DNA from: Nipponacmea schrenckii
Taxonomy: Eukaryota; Mollusca; Gastropoda; Lottiidae
DNA length: 64,000 nt
Direction of reading: 5' to 3'
Assembly: GCA_030562195.1 (NCBI GenBank)
Contig: CM060201.1
Location: forward strand, 26,270,067-26,334,066
Positions within the stretch are counted from its first letter, which is position 1, and the number at the start of each line of letters is the position of its first letter. The translations under genes were made by a program, and so were the position numbers. A model generated the notes under the pieces. It was given only the letters and a program-made list of their open reading frames with translations, was not told the origin of the DNA and ran no database searches. Below are positions 1-13,100 of this stretch, piece by piece.

Positions 1-37
1 AACTTATGAAATAATATGAACTCAGTCAGCTACTTAC

Positions 38-3000
38 TAGAGTATCTAAATCTACAGTTGCTGTATTCTCATCTACAGTTACAGTCATTTTATCACCACG
101 TATTAATTTACTAGTAGCCTCTGGACCAAACATCTCTTGTAACATATCTAACATACATTCCTGGAAGTGGTGTTTATCTACTCGAATAGCTCTTGGTACA
201 GCTGAAATATCAATAGCAGTTATTAAAATATATCACAAATTCCCATAACAGAGGAAAACAGCATTTAGCTGATTACATATTAATTGACAGCACAATAGTA
301 TATATTTTTAGCAGTTATTATCAATCTTTTGAATATTGCATTATGGGCTAATATAGCTCTATTTCAACTATCTGATCTCTTTTCAAATCAAATATATTAA
401 GTTTTCAAGTTATTATTAATAATCTCCATCCAATCTATAAGTTTCATTCTGAATTGAAATGAATATTAACCAAGAGAACCTGCAGTACCCTGTGATTCGA
501 ATATATTTACCGATATTTTGAACAAATAATTAATAGTGCCTCTTTTACGCAATGTGTAAAAGAGTTATTGTCCTTGAATGATTTCATTCAAAAGGGTGCA
601 GGGAAAGGTGAAGAATCCAAAATTTGATGCCCCAACTATAGACATCTAAGGAATATTCTAGAGTAGGAGAAGAACATGGTGGAAAGTAATTATTGAGTTC
701 TGAAAAGACAATCTAATTGTACAGATCTAGAAAATTCTCATTCTATTTCCCCTTCCTCTTGCCCCTCCCTGTTTTCCTAGCTGTTCTTTGCAAATTTTCA
801 CCACATGATTTTACCTTTTTGAGGCATAGGATCTCTTTCTGCCCTTAACACTACAGTTACCACAGCATCGGCATACATATCAGTTACTGGGTTGGATATC
901 CACTGGAAATAAGGAAAAGAAAATTATGATAGATCAAAATATTAACAATGTGGAGGTTCTATAGAACAGTCAGTAAAACGCGTTGGTATTTACATTACGT
1001 TATTTGCTTGGGTACATTGAAAAAATGGCAGTTGTGGGTTGCCATCTCGATCGTCGTGTGATATTCTGATGACATTGAATGAGACATTCTCACTCATAAT
1101 TCCAGTCCACCCAGCTGCACGGGTTATCAGCTCCGAATGAGGGGGGGATTATAATCCAGCTTGCTCAACTGCATTGCTAATAAATCGGCAATTAACAGAG
1201 CGCCGGTAGAAGCTATTTAGGTTTGGCCAAGGAGCAGCTGGTAGAAAGCATCCTCAACTGTAAGTTGTTATCCGTGTAAAATATAGTTGTTTTTTTCTTT
1301 CATATAACTTATGAAAACAATGGTTAAAGAATGAAATAGGTATAAAGGATTAGAATAAAATGGAGGCATCTGTCCTTTTAACATGGACAAAGTATTCTAT
1401 TATTATAACAAGATAGAAATCCCCCCTTACCTCAACTACAACCATTCTAGGTTCAAATATAATAGTCACACTTTTAAATACACGTAAAGCAGGTTTATCT
1501 TTGACTTTAGTATGTTCCATATCACCAGCTAGCTGTGTTAGATAGAACTGTAATAATGGTATGGTACCTGTATAGGCTATACTTAATCTTTGAGTCACTG
1601 TACTCATCGCTAGATCTGTGTAATCTAAAAGGAAAGAAAATGGAGTTTTACATCCTATTTTTAACACCAGGGTTTGGGATAATGGGAACTTGCAGTGCCA
1701 TTCAGTGTGCAATGATGTAAAGCTTGGTAGGTCAATGGCATTTCTCAACTTCATTGCTTATGGTTTTCAATAATATTTATATGACAGCAACCAAAATGGA
1801 AGATCCCAAGCTTTCCAAATCCACTTCAGCCTTTCCTTACCAGGTAGATCTTCAGGCGCCATAACGTGATAATTAAAATTTCTTTTAACTAAGATACCAG
1901 AGATTTGTTGACCGTCTGTAGGTTTTTGCGAAGCCAGACTACCAACTACCTGAAATTACAAATTGGGAGTAACTATCACCATGTGAGAACACAACTGACC
2001 TAGTTACCAGAATCAGGGTAATTAGGTGCCATTTTAAAGGCTTGACCTCGCCAAAATTCTTTTTATTCTAAAAATATCATGACCCATGACATCATTCAAC
2101 TAATTCAGTCTGCGTGGTAATGTATTGGACTCCAATGAGGTTCGTGTCTGTTATCTCTTTGACGTATGGACAACGCTATTATTTGGGATATGACTATCAC
2201 ATATATTGTTACAGAGGCAGACAAATAGGAAATCAAAAATTTCATCATTTAGATTCCTTTCTTCTGGGCTATTACAAAAGTCTTTATCATGCAACTGCAA
2301 CTTCTAGAAACAGATGCCACATTTTCAAAATGTACATCAGCATCAGTCTAGACATGTACCTTTGCCATTTTCTCTCCTCTAAAATGTAACTCAACACCAA
2401 CAGTATTTCTAGGATTGTGGACTTCCATTTTATAATCTTCATTATCTTCATATTCTCTTTGTAACGCTGCCTTCAATCTACTCATTTCATTGGCTTCACC
2501 ATGGACTAACACCTAGAATACAGAAAATGAAAATGAATGAAGTTTTGAGTCATACTCTTCTGCAACTATTAGGCTAATGAAGTCAGACAACTTGTATAGC
2601 ATTGCACAGGGCCGCTGTTTATTGTTCAATCCAAACCACTAGACGCCTTAGCATCACTAAGCCACCGTTCAGAACAGGTGCAGACAGATTTCAAAATGTC
2701 TGAGAATGAAACTGTTTGGAAAATTTTTAAATATGTTTGCTTTCATAAATGTTCGAGGCAAAATTTAAACAGACTGCACTGTCATAGTTCTCCAATCGAG
2801 CACCACCTAGGTTAAAAATTGTCAACTTACAACATGAGGTGGTTGTAAAGCTCGTAAAAATTCACTGGTCTGTTGATAATCAGCATGAGCTGAGAAGGAT
2901 ATATAGTCTACTGAACATCTCATTGGTAATTTATGACCATTCATTGTTACTATTTCATCTGGTTCTGATAATACATGCTGTAACGAAATTTTGAAAATAA

Positions 3001-6000
3001 CTAAAATTTGTCATGGTGGTCTAAGCAAAGCAAACTTTTTTTTTTTAATTTTATGTATTCTTTAAGAGAATTGAAAGTCTCAAAATAGTGCTGTAAGTCT
3101 TAGAATGTCTTTTCATTAATATAATTTTTTTTTTTTTTGGTTCACGCATTTCTCATAAAATTTTCAACCTAAAGGCTTAAAAATTTTGGATGCTCATGTT
3201 TAAATTTTTATGAATGCAAAGACATTCACATATTAACATTACTATTTTGCAGCTGAAGAATAATGGAAAAAATTCAAAAGACTCTTTTATTGGCTTAGAC
3301 ATTTAAAATAATTTTTAAAATACACATTTTCTTCACCGGATTTGGCAAATGCATTGTACAATGAGTGAAAATTTGCCAGATTTTTGGCGATTTGAAACTG
3401 TTGACTTATCTATAACAAGCACAGCCTGTAACACATTGGGCTTGGTTTATTGTCCCTTCTTAAAGACTAGTATTTCCATGTAACATCCTTCAACCTGCAT
3501 CAAGGGGGAAACAAGGTTGAAAATCAAAAAATATATCTCAACCTATGCTGGTACCTTTAGGTTAGCAAACTAGCTGAGCAGTTGAGTCACCAACCAAAAA
3601 GAAAACAAGAAATACCTTAGCTAATGTTCCTTCTACACAATAACCAGCTATAATACACCCATTGTGTTTACTGGTACACCAAGCTTCAAATAACTCTCTA
3701 GAGAGACCACTCTGCATCATACCAGGGGATGCGAGCACCACTGATGGACCGATATCTTCAAATTGATCCATACTCTAGAAAAAAAATTTCATCATAAATT
3801 TCAAAAACTTTTTTTTTTCTCCTGTTGATGACTCTCTTTCTTATTTCAAATTATTCTAGAGGACTAATGCAGTCTTTTACATATGATCTTTCAAGTACTT
3901 CACTAAAAGAAGAAGTTCTTCCCTTCTGCACCTTATGGGATGATGAAGATGTACAATGCCATGCAGTGTGCAATGAGGGAAATTTTGCCAGGAAGCCGTA
4001 TAAGCCTACTCTTTTTTGAAATTTCAAACTGTCGAGGGACCTGTAGCATACAGGGGTTTCGGTTATTATCCTATGTAAACAAACTAGATGCTTTTACCCT
4101 CAAACCTGCATGACTGTCAAGGTGAAACATGTCAATCTAATGATCTGTGGATAGACACATCTTTATACAAGTAGCTCAAAGCTATTTGGAAATCAACCTG
4201 AAGAACCTGTAGACTTTTGGCTCAAAAATACTAGAACAAAGTGAATCTAATGGAACACTTGATTTTGATAAAAGAAATATGTCCAAAAAATAATTGTCCA
4301 TCATTGCTCAAGTAGAGTTTGGTTGTTTCTAAAAACAATCAAATGATGAAAAAAATTCAGGGCTTTACCTTGAGATTTATGATATGTTTGAACACAAATG
4401 GATTACTCATAGTGATTTGTTTACGTATTCTATCATTCATAGCATTTATATACGTCTGATACACACTCATACATTTCTTAGCTAATGATGAAGCATAATA
4501 TATAGGTATATCATGTAATTCTGGATGGATACTCCAATATTCATCTGAAACATATAATATATAGGTATATCATGTAATTCAGGATGGATACTCCAATATT
4601 CATTTGGAACATATAATATATAGGTATATCATATAATTACCAATCTTTAATTTGAAAGTAGAATAGTAGTTGATAGACTTACCTAATATAAGTAATAGTT
4701 CCTGAGCTCTACCTAAAGCAAATACCGGTATCAAACATCGACCACCTCTATTGACTATATCATGTACTAGACCAGTAAACCTACTCTCGCGGTCTTCACG
4801 TTTCTCATGTATATGTACACCATACGTTGACTCCTGTATAGAAGAATATATAATCAGACTTACAAATGTGAATTATGATTTGTTGTGTGATATTTCATTC
4901 CAAATTAAAGAAAAGATCTATAAAAAAAAAATTTGAAATATCTCTTTGATCAGGCAGAGAGTACACCTGTTGTACGTGCACCATTTGTGTAATGTTTAGC
5001 TCATTGTTCCCAGTTTGAGCACTCTGGTGTCTCTACAATATACTCCCTTTCCGGATGTGTAACCTTACTTCCTGTGCCTAAGTTCTGAAGTTGTCATAAA
5101 TCAATATGGTGATAACTGGTAAGATACATTGTCATAATTTGTATAGTTTGTATTGTTTGTATAGTGTAAATTTGTAAATAGTTTCAAACATGAGGCTTTA
5201 AGATTAGCCTGTGAGCATCTAACTTTAAATTTTCAGAATGAACCTCTTGTGTCATATTGATATGATAAGGTCATAATGTGGTCTCGAAACCAATTGTTAG
5301 ATAAGAGTTATCTCCCATTATTGACTACTAAGCATGGCTGAAACTTAGTTTTTCCTAGTTTTTTTTTTGTAAGAGGAATCCAAATCCACCTAGGATGAGA
5401 ACCCCAACAAAGTTCTAGACATAAAATTTGTCTACAATCAAATAAAGAGTGCAACGGCCTTAACATGTAAATCCTGATTAACATTTCTCCAATTCAAAAA
5501 TTTCAGGATATCTTAAACACACAAAGAACTTAGACTGTCGTCTGCTTGCACTTATTATTAAATCAGAGAAGACTTACAATAATAACTACATCTGGTTTAA
5601 CATTTGGTAACTCAGCAGCCATTAAATGTCTATCCTCCTGTCTAGAATAGTCACCAGTATATAAAATCTGAAATTTAAAATCAAATAATGTAAATGAAAT
5701 GAATGAAGTTTTGCATCCTGCTCTTCTGCAACTAGAGTGAAACCCCTCCAAAACGCATCCTCTATAAAGCGGCATCTCTGTTAACCCACATATTTCAAAA
5801 GTCGAGGCCAAATCACTCTATAAAACATAAGAGATAACCCCGGTAAACTGGCGCCCCCTCTAGAAGGGCAATCCGGCATCGAAATCAGCTTGCTGGTTTT
5901 TGAGGGGTTTCACTGTGTTTATACAAAAAGGCACCGCTTTGCAGTGTGTAATAAGAGACATTTTGCAAGGTCAGCCGCATTAGACTACTCTTGTTACTTT

Positions 6001-9000
6001 TCCCAACTGTCGATGTATCTTTAACATGCACAGCCTGGAGCACACATTGCATCACATTAGACAAATGTGAACATTTAGAATTACACACTAAGGCTTATTT
6101 ACCTTTACACCAGCTATTTCAATCATAAACATGGCTGCTCCTAATACATGACCAGCTGTATAACACCAAAACTTAACTCCATTAATTTCAGTTTCCTAAA
6201 AATGAAAACTTAAGACTTGTATAAAGATTTAAACAAAATCTGAATTTAGAGCAAAATAACAACAATGTTTACATTTAAAGAATTGAATGACATTTAGAAG
6301 TTGAGGGTAGGCTTAATATAACACAAGGGAATATATTATGGTATGACAAACTTCTTTTATACGAAAGTACATAACGTTTCAACACAATTTACATGTGTCA
6401 TCATTTTTGTTTTTAAACAAGTGTGTTATACTCCCCTGTGTTTTTTGTTATTTGACTTTTTTAGTTTAAATCAAAAATTTACCTGATGAAAGTTGACAGT
6501 TTCAATTTTATCCATGGAATTAACCAAATCAGCCTCAGTGTATAACATATCATCAGTTGATATATTACTGAAATATTAACAAAATTATCAGTTCGAATAT
6601 CAAAGTAACACATTATCAGATAACATACCATTATAAAAATAACACATCATCAGCTAATATACCTGTATCAAAAAAACACATCATCTGTTAAAATACTTGT
6701 ATCAAAATAACACATCATCAGTTAATATACTTGTATCAAAATAACACATCATCAGTTAAAATACTGGTATCAAAATAACACATCATCAGTTAAAAAACAT
6801 GTATCAAAATAACACATTATCAGTTAAAATACTGGTATCAAAATAGCACATCATCAGTTAAAATATCAGCATCAAAATAACATATCATTTGTTAAAGTAC
6901 CAGTTTCAAAATAACACATCTTCAGTTAAGATACTGGTATCAAAATAGCACATCATCAGTTAAAATACTGGTATCAAAATAACACATCATCAGTTAAAAT
7001 ACTAGTATCAAAATAACACATCATCAGTTAATATACTGGTATCAAAATAACACATCATCAGTTATAATATCATTATTACAATAACACATCATCAGAAAAT
7101 ATACTGGTAATTAATACCACCTGTTTATCATCTGTTGATATAGTACTTAATTATTAACAAATGTTAACCTACCTGACTTTAACATAATCTGACAGTAACC
7201 ATCTATAGATAGCTTTAGAGGCATGGGTCATAAAACATCGACCTTTAAACTTGGTCTTCTCTAAGAAAAATGGCAGAGCTCCACAATGATCAAGATGAAA
7301 ACTGAAATAAGGAATGAATAAATTATGTCACGCCTTTATAGAATATAGAAATTCAATTTATTTGTTGTACTAAAGCTCAATTTGATTTACAAATAGCACT
7401 AATATAATGAAAATATGGTTCAATCTGGATTCACAGAATAGACCTTATTCAAATGTCAGCCATAATGAATCCAGAACTAAGCTCAATTACACAAATTAAA
7501 TAAGGTAATTCTGTGTCATTGTTTAAAATCACCACTTTGACATCTTCAATGCCTCCTTCTCCATTCTCATTAGCTCAACCTTATCAAATTTTACATCAGT
7601 GTTAAAATAGGAATTTAATGATACTTTTAGATAAATTCTGACTTTACACATTTCTGAGAAAGAGTCATTTTGAGACCATATTCTTGCATTTGATTGCATG
7701 TTAAGTGACTTTACTGAACTATTTATTCATATGATGTTGCCATCATTACAATGACGTAATTTTAAGGGACTTCAGTCTGTAAACAACATGAATAAGGCTG
7801 AAAAGAAGTCTGAAATGAAATGACCTAAAAGAGTGTTATGTCACTCAATGCTGACTTCCGAGGGCAGGGAAGGACAGACCATACATTACAATTACAATGG
7901 TACAAGTTTGTGGATGACTTACTGACTAACTAATAACAGATCTATATCTTCAACATCAACTGAATCTAAAAATGGTAAAGAGGCATAGCCATTCATACCA
8001 GGATGTATCCCACAATCCAACTGAAAAATAGAACAAAATTGAAATGAAAAACATCTGACAATGAGATTTACCATTTGATTTGTGTCTTGAATATATGTAA
8101 ATAGTCATTAGAAGTTTCACAAGTAATACATGAAAATCACATACAAAACACCTCTAACTTGAGATTCACTATCTATTTCAATTTTTCTACATACATATTG
8201 CAGAGTCTCAAGAAATGACGAGTTTTTTAACTATCAAATGGGGATAATTTCAAACACTTTTACTGGTTAAGCTTAGCCTAGTTTAGTTTCTCAGACTAAA
8301 GTATGATTGGCCAAAAGAATTGTCAACCCTTCCCTTTAATTGTAAAGAAGTAAACATGTCCAAAGTGTTACTTTTATATTTACTATAAACAAGGCCAAGC
8401 AACATATTACAAAATAAAAGTTTAAATTTTACCATGATTTTCTTGCCTTTGAATTTTAGCATAATACATGATCTTCCTACTTCTTGGCCAGCACCCCTAT
8501 TTAAAATTAATGTATATATTATTAATAAAGAAAAATTCGACACATGAAATTTACATACATGTGCAAAACCCGCCCCAATACTTAATTTCATTTCAGATAC
8601 AAATGAAAAACCTTAAACTGATGTCAAATAATACAAAATTTATAAAATTTCATTCATTAGGGAAAAGGTTATCATTTTTTTTTTTTTTTTTTGCGCAAAG
8701 CTCTTCATATTTCACATTCACTGAATTTTCCTGCTTTCACTTTATAGAATTAGTGTTACTCTAAACTTGGAGTAATGTCAGTCTTACTCTAACCCCTAAA
8801 CTCTAAGCTACTCTCTCTACTAAGAGATTAGCCTGGAAGAAAAGGCAGTACAAAAAAGCAACACAATGCTTGTGTGTGCAGTGTCAGCATCCTGAAATTG
8901 AAGAACTGGGCTTTTTTTTGTTTATTTAAAATATCATATTCAATATGATCATAGACATATAACAGTAAAAAGGAACTAGATTTATTTTTGCTTTCATTAT

Positions 9001-9198
9001 CTGATGATTTGTGTTTGCAACAGCAGTGGATTATTAACATTTAGCAGAGAAATTCTATTCAAATCCCAACAAACATAATATATGTCAAATTCAGTGTTGA
9101 ATATGGAATATGCATATTACTCACAATGGCTGTATAATTAACTGTTCCCCTTCCTCGGCGGGGATAATAACAGTTTCAGATTTGGTTTGTTCAGCCAT
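38..9198 (-). CDS. CPSF3: Cleavage and polyadenylation specificity factor subunit 3 (CPSF73), 3'-partial
   Basis: Zinc-dependent endonuclease of the nuclear complex that cleaves pre-mRNA (and histone pre-mRNA) 3' ends. Coding exons in transcript order: 9125-9198, 8433-8496, 7923-8020, 7173-7301, 6483-6567, 6103-6195, 5578-5667, 4683-4833, 4369-4544, 3616-3774, 2831-2977, 2360-2512, 1841-1949, 1431-1624, 815-902, 38-201. All junctions are GT-AG and phases join without a break, giving 658 codons; the vertebrate protein is about 684 aa, so roughly the last 30-40 residues lie left of base 1 (exon 16 ends at a gtaagt donor). Metallo-beta-lactamase motifs are intact: HFHLDH at about residues 79-84, GHVLGAA (His about 166), [17 protein letters not shown] (Asp about 187), beta-CASP segment [13 protein letters not shown] (His about 404) and VHGE (His about 426). 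The start ATG at 9198 precedes [20 protein letters not shown]. Introns carry a SINE, a pogo-like MITE and a 34-bp minisatellite. Confidence 0.97.
960..1260 (+). repeat. SINE-like repeat in CPSF3 intron 14
   Basis: Shares in order, with the copies at 30945-31200 and 54690-54940: TTATTTGCTTGG, GACATTGAAT, TCACTCAT, CCCAGCTG and GGTTTGGCCAAGGA. This copy is diverged, and its tRNA-like head is poorly preserved. Confidence 0.6.
3885..4060 (+). repeat. Dispersed SINE-like repeat, CPSF3 intron 9
   Basis: Reads CTTCTGCACCTTATGGGATG, GCAGTGTGCAATGAGGGAAA, AAGCCTACTC and CTGTCGAGGGACC, matching the reverse complement of the better-preserved copy at 20013-20203. Confidence 0.6.
4496..4640 (-). repeat. 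59-bp tandem duplication of the start of CPSF3 exon 9
   Basis: The block from TAATATATAGG to the exon 9 acceptor (about 4496-4554, the used copy) is repeated at 4555-4613, with a third fragment at 4614-4640. In the second copy the acceptor TTTCAG reads TTCCAA, so it cannot serve as a 3' splice site. Confidence 0.9.
5690..6065 (+). repeat. SINE-like repeat split by a MITE, CPSF3 intron 6
   Basis: GAAGTTTTGCATCCTGCTCT and, after the MITE at 5735-5915, GCAGTGTGTAATAAGAGACA, CCGCATTAGACTACTCTTG and CAACTGTCGATGTATCTTTA follow the order of the family member at 20013-20203 (reverse complement). Confidence 0.6.
5735..5915. mobile_element. pogo/Tc1-like MITE, nested insertion
   Basis: Terminal inverted repeats AGTGAAACCCCTCCAAAACG and TTTTTGAGGGGTTTCACTG; TA precedes the left end (5733-5734), while the right flank is TG. 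It is a shorter relative of the element at 45019-45349 and is non-coding. Confidence 0.75.
6317..6452. mobile_element. Short foldback element (CPSF3 intron 5)
   Basis: Loose inverted ends (ATAACACAAGGGAATATATT and a GTGTTATACTCCCCTGTGTT segment) resemble the cleaner 100-bp foldback at 33816-33915. Confidence 0.45.
6590..7162 (-). repeat. 34-bp minisatellite next to CPSF3 exon 5 (about 15 copies)
   Basis: Plus-strand unit: AATAACACATCATCAGTTAA followed by AATACTGGTATCAA. It begins about 20 bases upstream (transcript sense) of the exon 5 acceptor at 6568 and fills most of intron 4. The first 24 bases match the exon 5 edge (6542-6565) with about two differences, and the outermost block near 7128-7162 resembles the junction plus adjoining intron. 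Confidence 0.9.
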
Positions 9199-10108
9199 GA
9201 TTATCTATCCATTCTATAAGTATGAGCACCTCGTCAAATAGTCTAGGCAGATTGGCATTATTGTACATTTTTATGATTCTTTACTTTTAATGGAAAGAAA
9301 AAAATTAAGTATTCCTTTTTTATGCCAGTTTTATAAAAGAAACTGTTACTAGTGCCATTAGTTGGTCAGTACTATTCAAAAATTAAAAATTCGAAATTAA
9401 CCAAAGCTGTGATTAAATCTGTAAAGATATAATTAAGTTTTCGTATCGTAATTATTTGTTTTTAAAATGATGAAACTCACTGAGTTATTATATGGCCATT
9501 TTATTTGTCGAGTTGATTTGTTGGTTAGTTTTCTATATTATCAATCTCAACCATAAATCAAAACGAAACAAAATATCATACAGTATAATTGTGACATTAA
9601 TCCCTTTTGAATATTGTCGTTACCTTTTTCTATATTAAATTTTACAAAATTAGTTTTAATAATGTTTACCAATTCCATATCTCATTGTATACAAAACGTC
9701 TTTGAGTTAAATAAATTTCGTTTTCTATCACCGTAAGTTTTAAGGAACCAATGTGTCTGCGCTCATGAAATTACAATGCACTTTCGAGTTGACAGCAGTC
9801 ATTTATTTGTCTGTCAAGCCTACAAGCCTTTGATGATTTTTCTTTTGAAATAACCCCACTTCCATGCCAGAAATTTCCTTTGAAGTTGACATTCATGATA
9901 GCTGAATAAGGGTGGTTGAAAAATATCTCCGTCTTCATTAGCCCATATGGCATAAGGTGTACGATGTGAAGCTCCATTCATTTCATTTTGAAAACTATCT
10001 TAACTTGTTATTTTAGAACTTGATTGCTCTTTGTACAGTTATGGCGTGTTAGTGACGAAGTGATTGTTGAAATAATATTTGTAATGTAACACTTGACATA
10101 TCATCAAA
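9199..10108. promoter_or_regulatory. Divergent intergenic region between CPSF3 and MTRF1L
   Basis: About 910 bp separate the two start codons, so both promoters and 5' UTRs must lie here unless undetected 5' non-coding exons exist. I see no clear TATA box or CpG-rich block. The part at about 9755-9990 is a copy of a dispersed SINE-like repeat (it ends in the same CTCCATTCATTTCATTTT string as the copy near 20.2 kb), leaving about 550 bp of unique sequence next to CPSF3 and 120 bp next to MTRF1L. Confidence 0.5.
9755..9990 (-). repeat. Dispersed SINE-like repeat upstream of MTRF1L
   Basis: Ends CTTCATTAGCCCATATGGCA and CTCCATTCATTTCATTTT, matching the tail of the copy at 20013-20203. Confidence 0.5.
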
Positions 10109-13100
10109 ATGAAATTTTTCTTGAGACTTGTTAACCCATTGCAAAGGACAACCACTAGACATGTGTTATCATACCACCAAAGAAGTTATTGTGTATTGAA
10201 TCAAAAATATTTCTCTATGAAGGCGCTTATTACTTCCGAATCAGTGAAACTCAAACCACAAGTAGGCCTAAACAATACTAGACTCTATGCAACAAATTTG
10301 GCTGAACGTTTAACAATATTCAATCCAGAATATGAACAGTACCTTAAAGGCTTTAATGATGAACTGGAGGAGTTACATCACTTAACACCAGAGCAAAAGG
10401 CTGAGTATGGAAACTCACTTTCTAGTAAAAGGGAAGAACTGCATAGAATTGTAAATTTGGTTAATGTGTTATGTGAAAGAGCCAGTGAAGTTAGAGAACT
10501 GTCCTCTATGGAAAGTATGTTGACCAACCATTCTCAGTATGTTTTAAGCTTAAACTTAGACCAGACTTCAGTTAGGGTCTGTTTTTTTTAAATTAATTTG
10601 TTTGATTCTCAAAATACATCTTCAATTTTCAGATTTTTCAGTCCGGTTTCCCTTTGTCGGTGATGCAGGTCAGAGGGACTGACATTGAAAAAGCGTTTTT
10701 CAGTAGTATTCCTTTAAGTGACACATTCAAAGTGATGTTGATATATGTTTTTTCGAAAATAGATATATGTTCAAAAGTTCTGCTGAATTCTTTTCTAGAT
10801 AGCCAAAATGACAAAGAAATTAAAAAGATGATAGACGATGATAATATAAAGTGTCGTGCAGAAATAGAAGAATTAGAAAAAGAGGTAAAAATGTGACTGT
10901 CCTTATTTGCTGTAGCATGATAGGCTAATACTCCTGCTTGTTACAAATAATGATAGGCATGGACAATCCATTTTATTGTCTTCAATATTTCACTGCAATG
11001 GTGGGTGTGGGGTGAGGAAGGGTACCCTTACTCTTCTAGACACCTGATACGACTTTTCATTATGAAATAGTTACTCATGTAAGGTTGATGTACAACCCCA
11101 TATGATGTTAACATGTTTTGGATATGTGGCTTTTTGTTTTGTGGTTTCACATTTATTAATTCTATTTTTACAGTCTTTAAGGGATTTGTAACCTTTTTTT
11201 TTTTTTTTTGTTTTTTTTTTGTGTGTAAAACTATGTGTTTGGCTGTAAGTATCAATTTTCACTAAAATTTCAATCAAACATCTGTGGTTCCACTCAAACT
11301 AACTTTTTAAGTCACTTAGAAAGGTCTTATTCTTTATGTGATTCAGCATATTTTGCAGTAGCATAGCGTGACCATTCTGATTGGGGGGTGTAATGTCTCA
11401 ATTTACATATGAACGCCCCTCCAGAGAAAAAAAAATAAATAACTGTCATTGAGTAAAATATAGCTAGTTATATCCATAATTCACCATTTTTTTTAATATT
11501 TACATAGATAAGATCATAACTGATCATAACAATTTTACCTAGGGCTCCATGCATTTCAAACACTTTAGTGTAATTGCAGGAACTAGAGTCATCTGATTGA
11601 AAAATGGAATGGTAGAAATTAATGCTAAACCAGTGTCCCTGATACACATACAAAATTTATAAAACCTCTTTACTATTTCTTATACTGCTATTAGTGATCT
11701 CATCAAACACTTAGTTCTAGTAGAATTGCAGAATCTAGAGACATCTGATTGAAAATTGGAATGGTGGAAATTAATGCTATCAGTGTCCCTGATACACATA
11801 CAAAATTAAGAAACTCTCTTTACAACCCTGTTAATGATTTCAGATTGCCAAGAATATAATAGGTGAAGTTGAAACAGACAATCATGATATTATATTAGAA
11901 TTGCATAGTGGGGTTGGAGGTGCAGAAGCCATGTTATTTACTAAAAAAATCTTTGACATGTACATGAACTATATTCAGTATAAAGGATGGTCACATGAAG
12001 TTTTAATGTATGATGAAACTGAAGAAGGTAAGTGCAATGAGAGAACAATTGTCAGACATTCCATAGCAACAGCACCAGGAATTTTTTTAATAGAATATCA
12101 TTAAAGGCACAGGTTTGCTATCTTTAAGAGTTAATCAACATAAATGAAAATAAAAAAAACTGAAATAGCATGCCATTTTCAAATTAAGCTTGAGACCTTC
12201 GCGAAAAAAATTGTTTATCGATTACAGTGTGCAATGAGGGAAATCTGTCTGTGGTAACAGTGTGGTTCCTACAGATTAAGTGTTTGATGTTGTCACTTAT
12301 TGCAATATATGCTTGTATCACACATAAGGCCCTTTGCTATTATTGATGTCATAAAATATTAAGTCTTCGTAGAATTGCAGGACTATGATAGATATAAAAT
12401 CTTTTAAATGAGGCTCTTGACAATCTTTAAGTGACAAACATATTTGGGTGAAAATTGTTATGATTGTTCCACTCTCTGATAAGTTCTTTATAACATCTGC
12501 TCATAAAGTATTGATGTATGAATTGTGCCAGTCTGATAAGAAGATGTATAAATGTTGAAATGTGTTGTAGGGGGACTGCGTAAAGCTGAAATAGAGATCA
12601 GTGGTGGTTATGTGTTCAAGTATATGAAATATGAAGGTGGTGTACATAGAGTGCAACGTGTACCACAAACAGAAAGAGCTGGTAGAATACACACTAGCAC
12701 CATGACAGTAGCTGTTATTCCACAACCTACAGAGGTACATGTATATATTACATTTTTATTTGCCCAGAACCATAACAGTAGTGGTTCTTCCTCAATATAT
12801 GTATACTGAATTTTTTCCACATTTTTATCAGTAAAATTATTACCCATGATTCAGACAAAAATGACCATTAACTAGTTTAGGATGTTATAAGAGATACACT
12901 TGGGTGGGTTTCAAAAGCCTACTGCCAACCGGCATATGTGCCAAAATGGGTATTGTTAAATATGAGGATCAGAGAAAATTATTTTTAAAATGAAACAAAA
13001 ATAATAAATATTTCTTTTTGTGTTCTGAGACGTTTTCTTCATATTAACTGATTCAGTTCATTCTAAAATAGCAATAACCTAATTTGAATCCAAATGGGGC

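Noticed and set aside
1350..1754. 134-codon frame as an intact gene
   Set aside because: It is CPSF3 exon 14 extended into both flanking introns; the conserved part is only 1431-1624.
6590..7110. CRISPR-like array
   Set aside because: Units are directly tandem with no unique spacers, in an intron of a eukaryotic gene.
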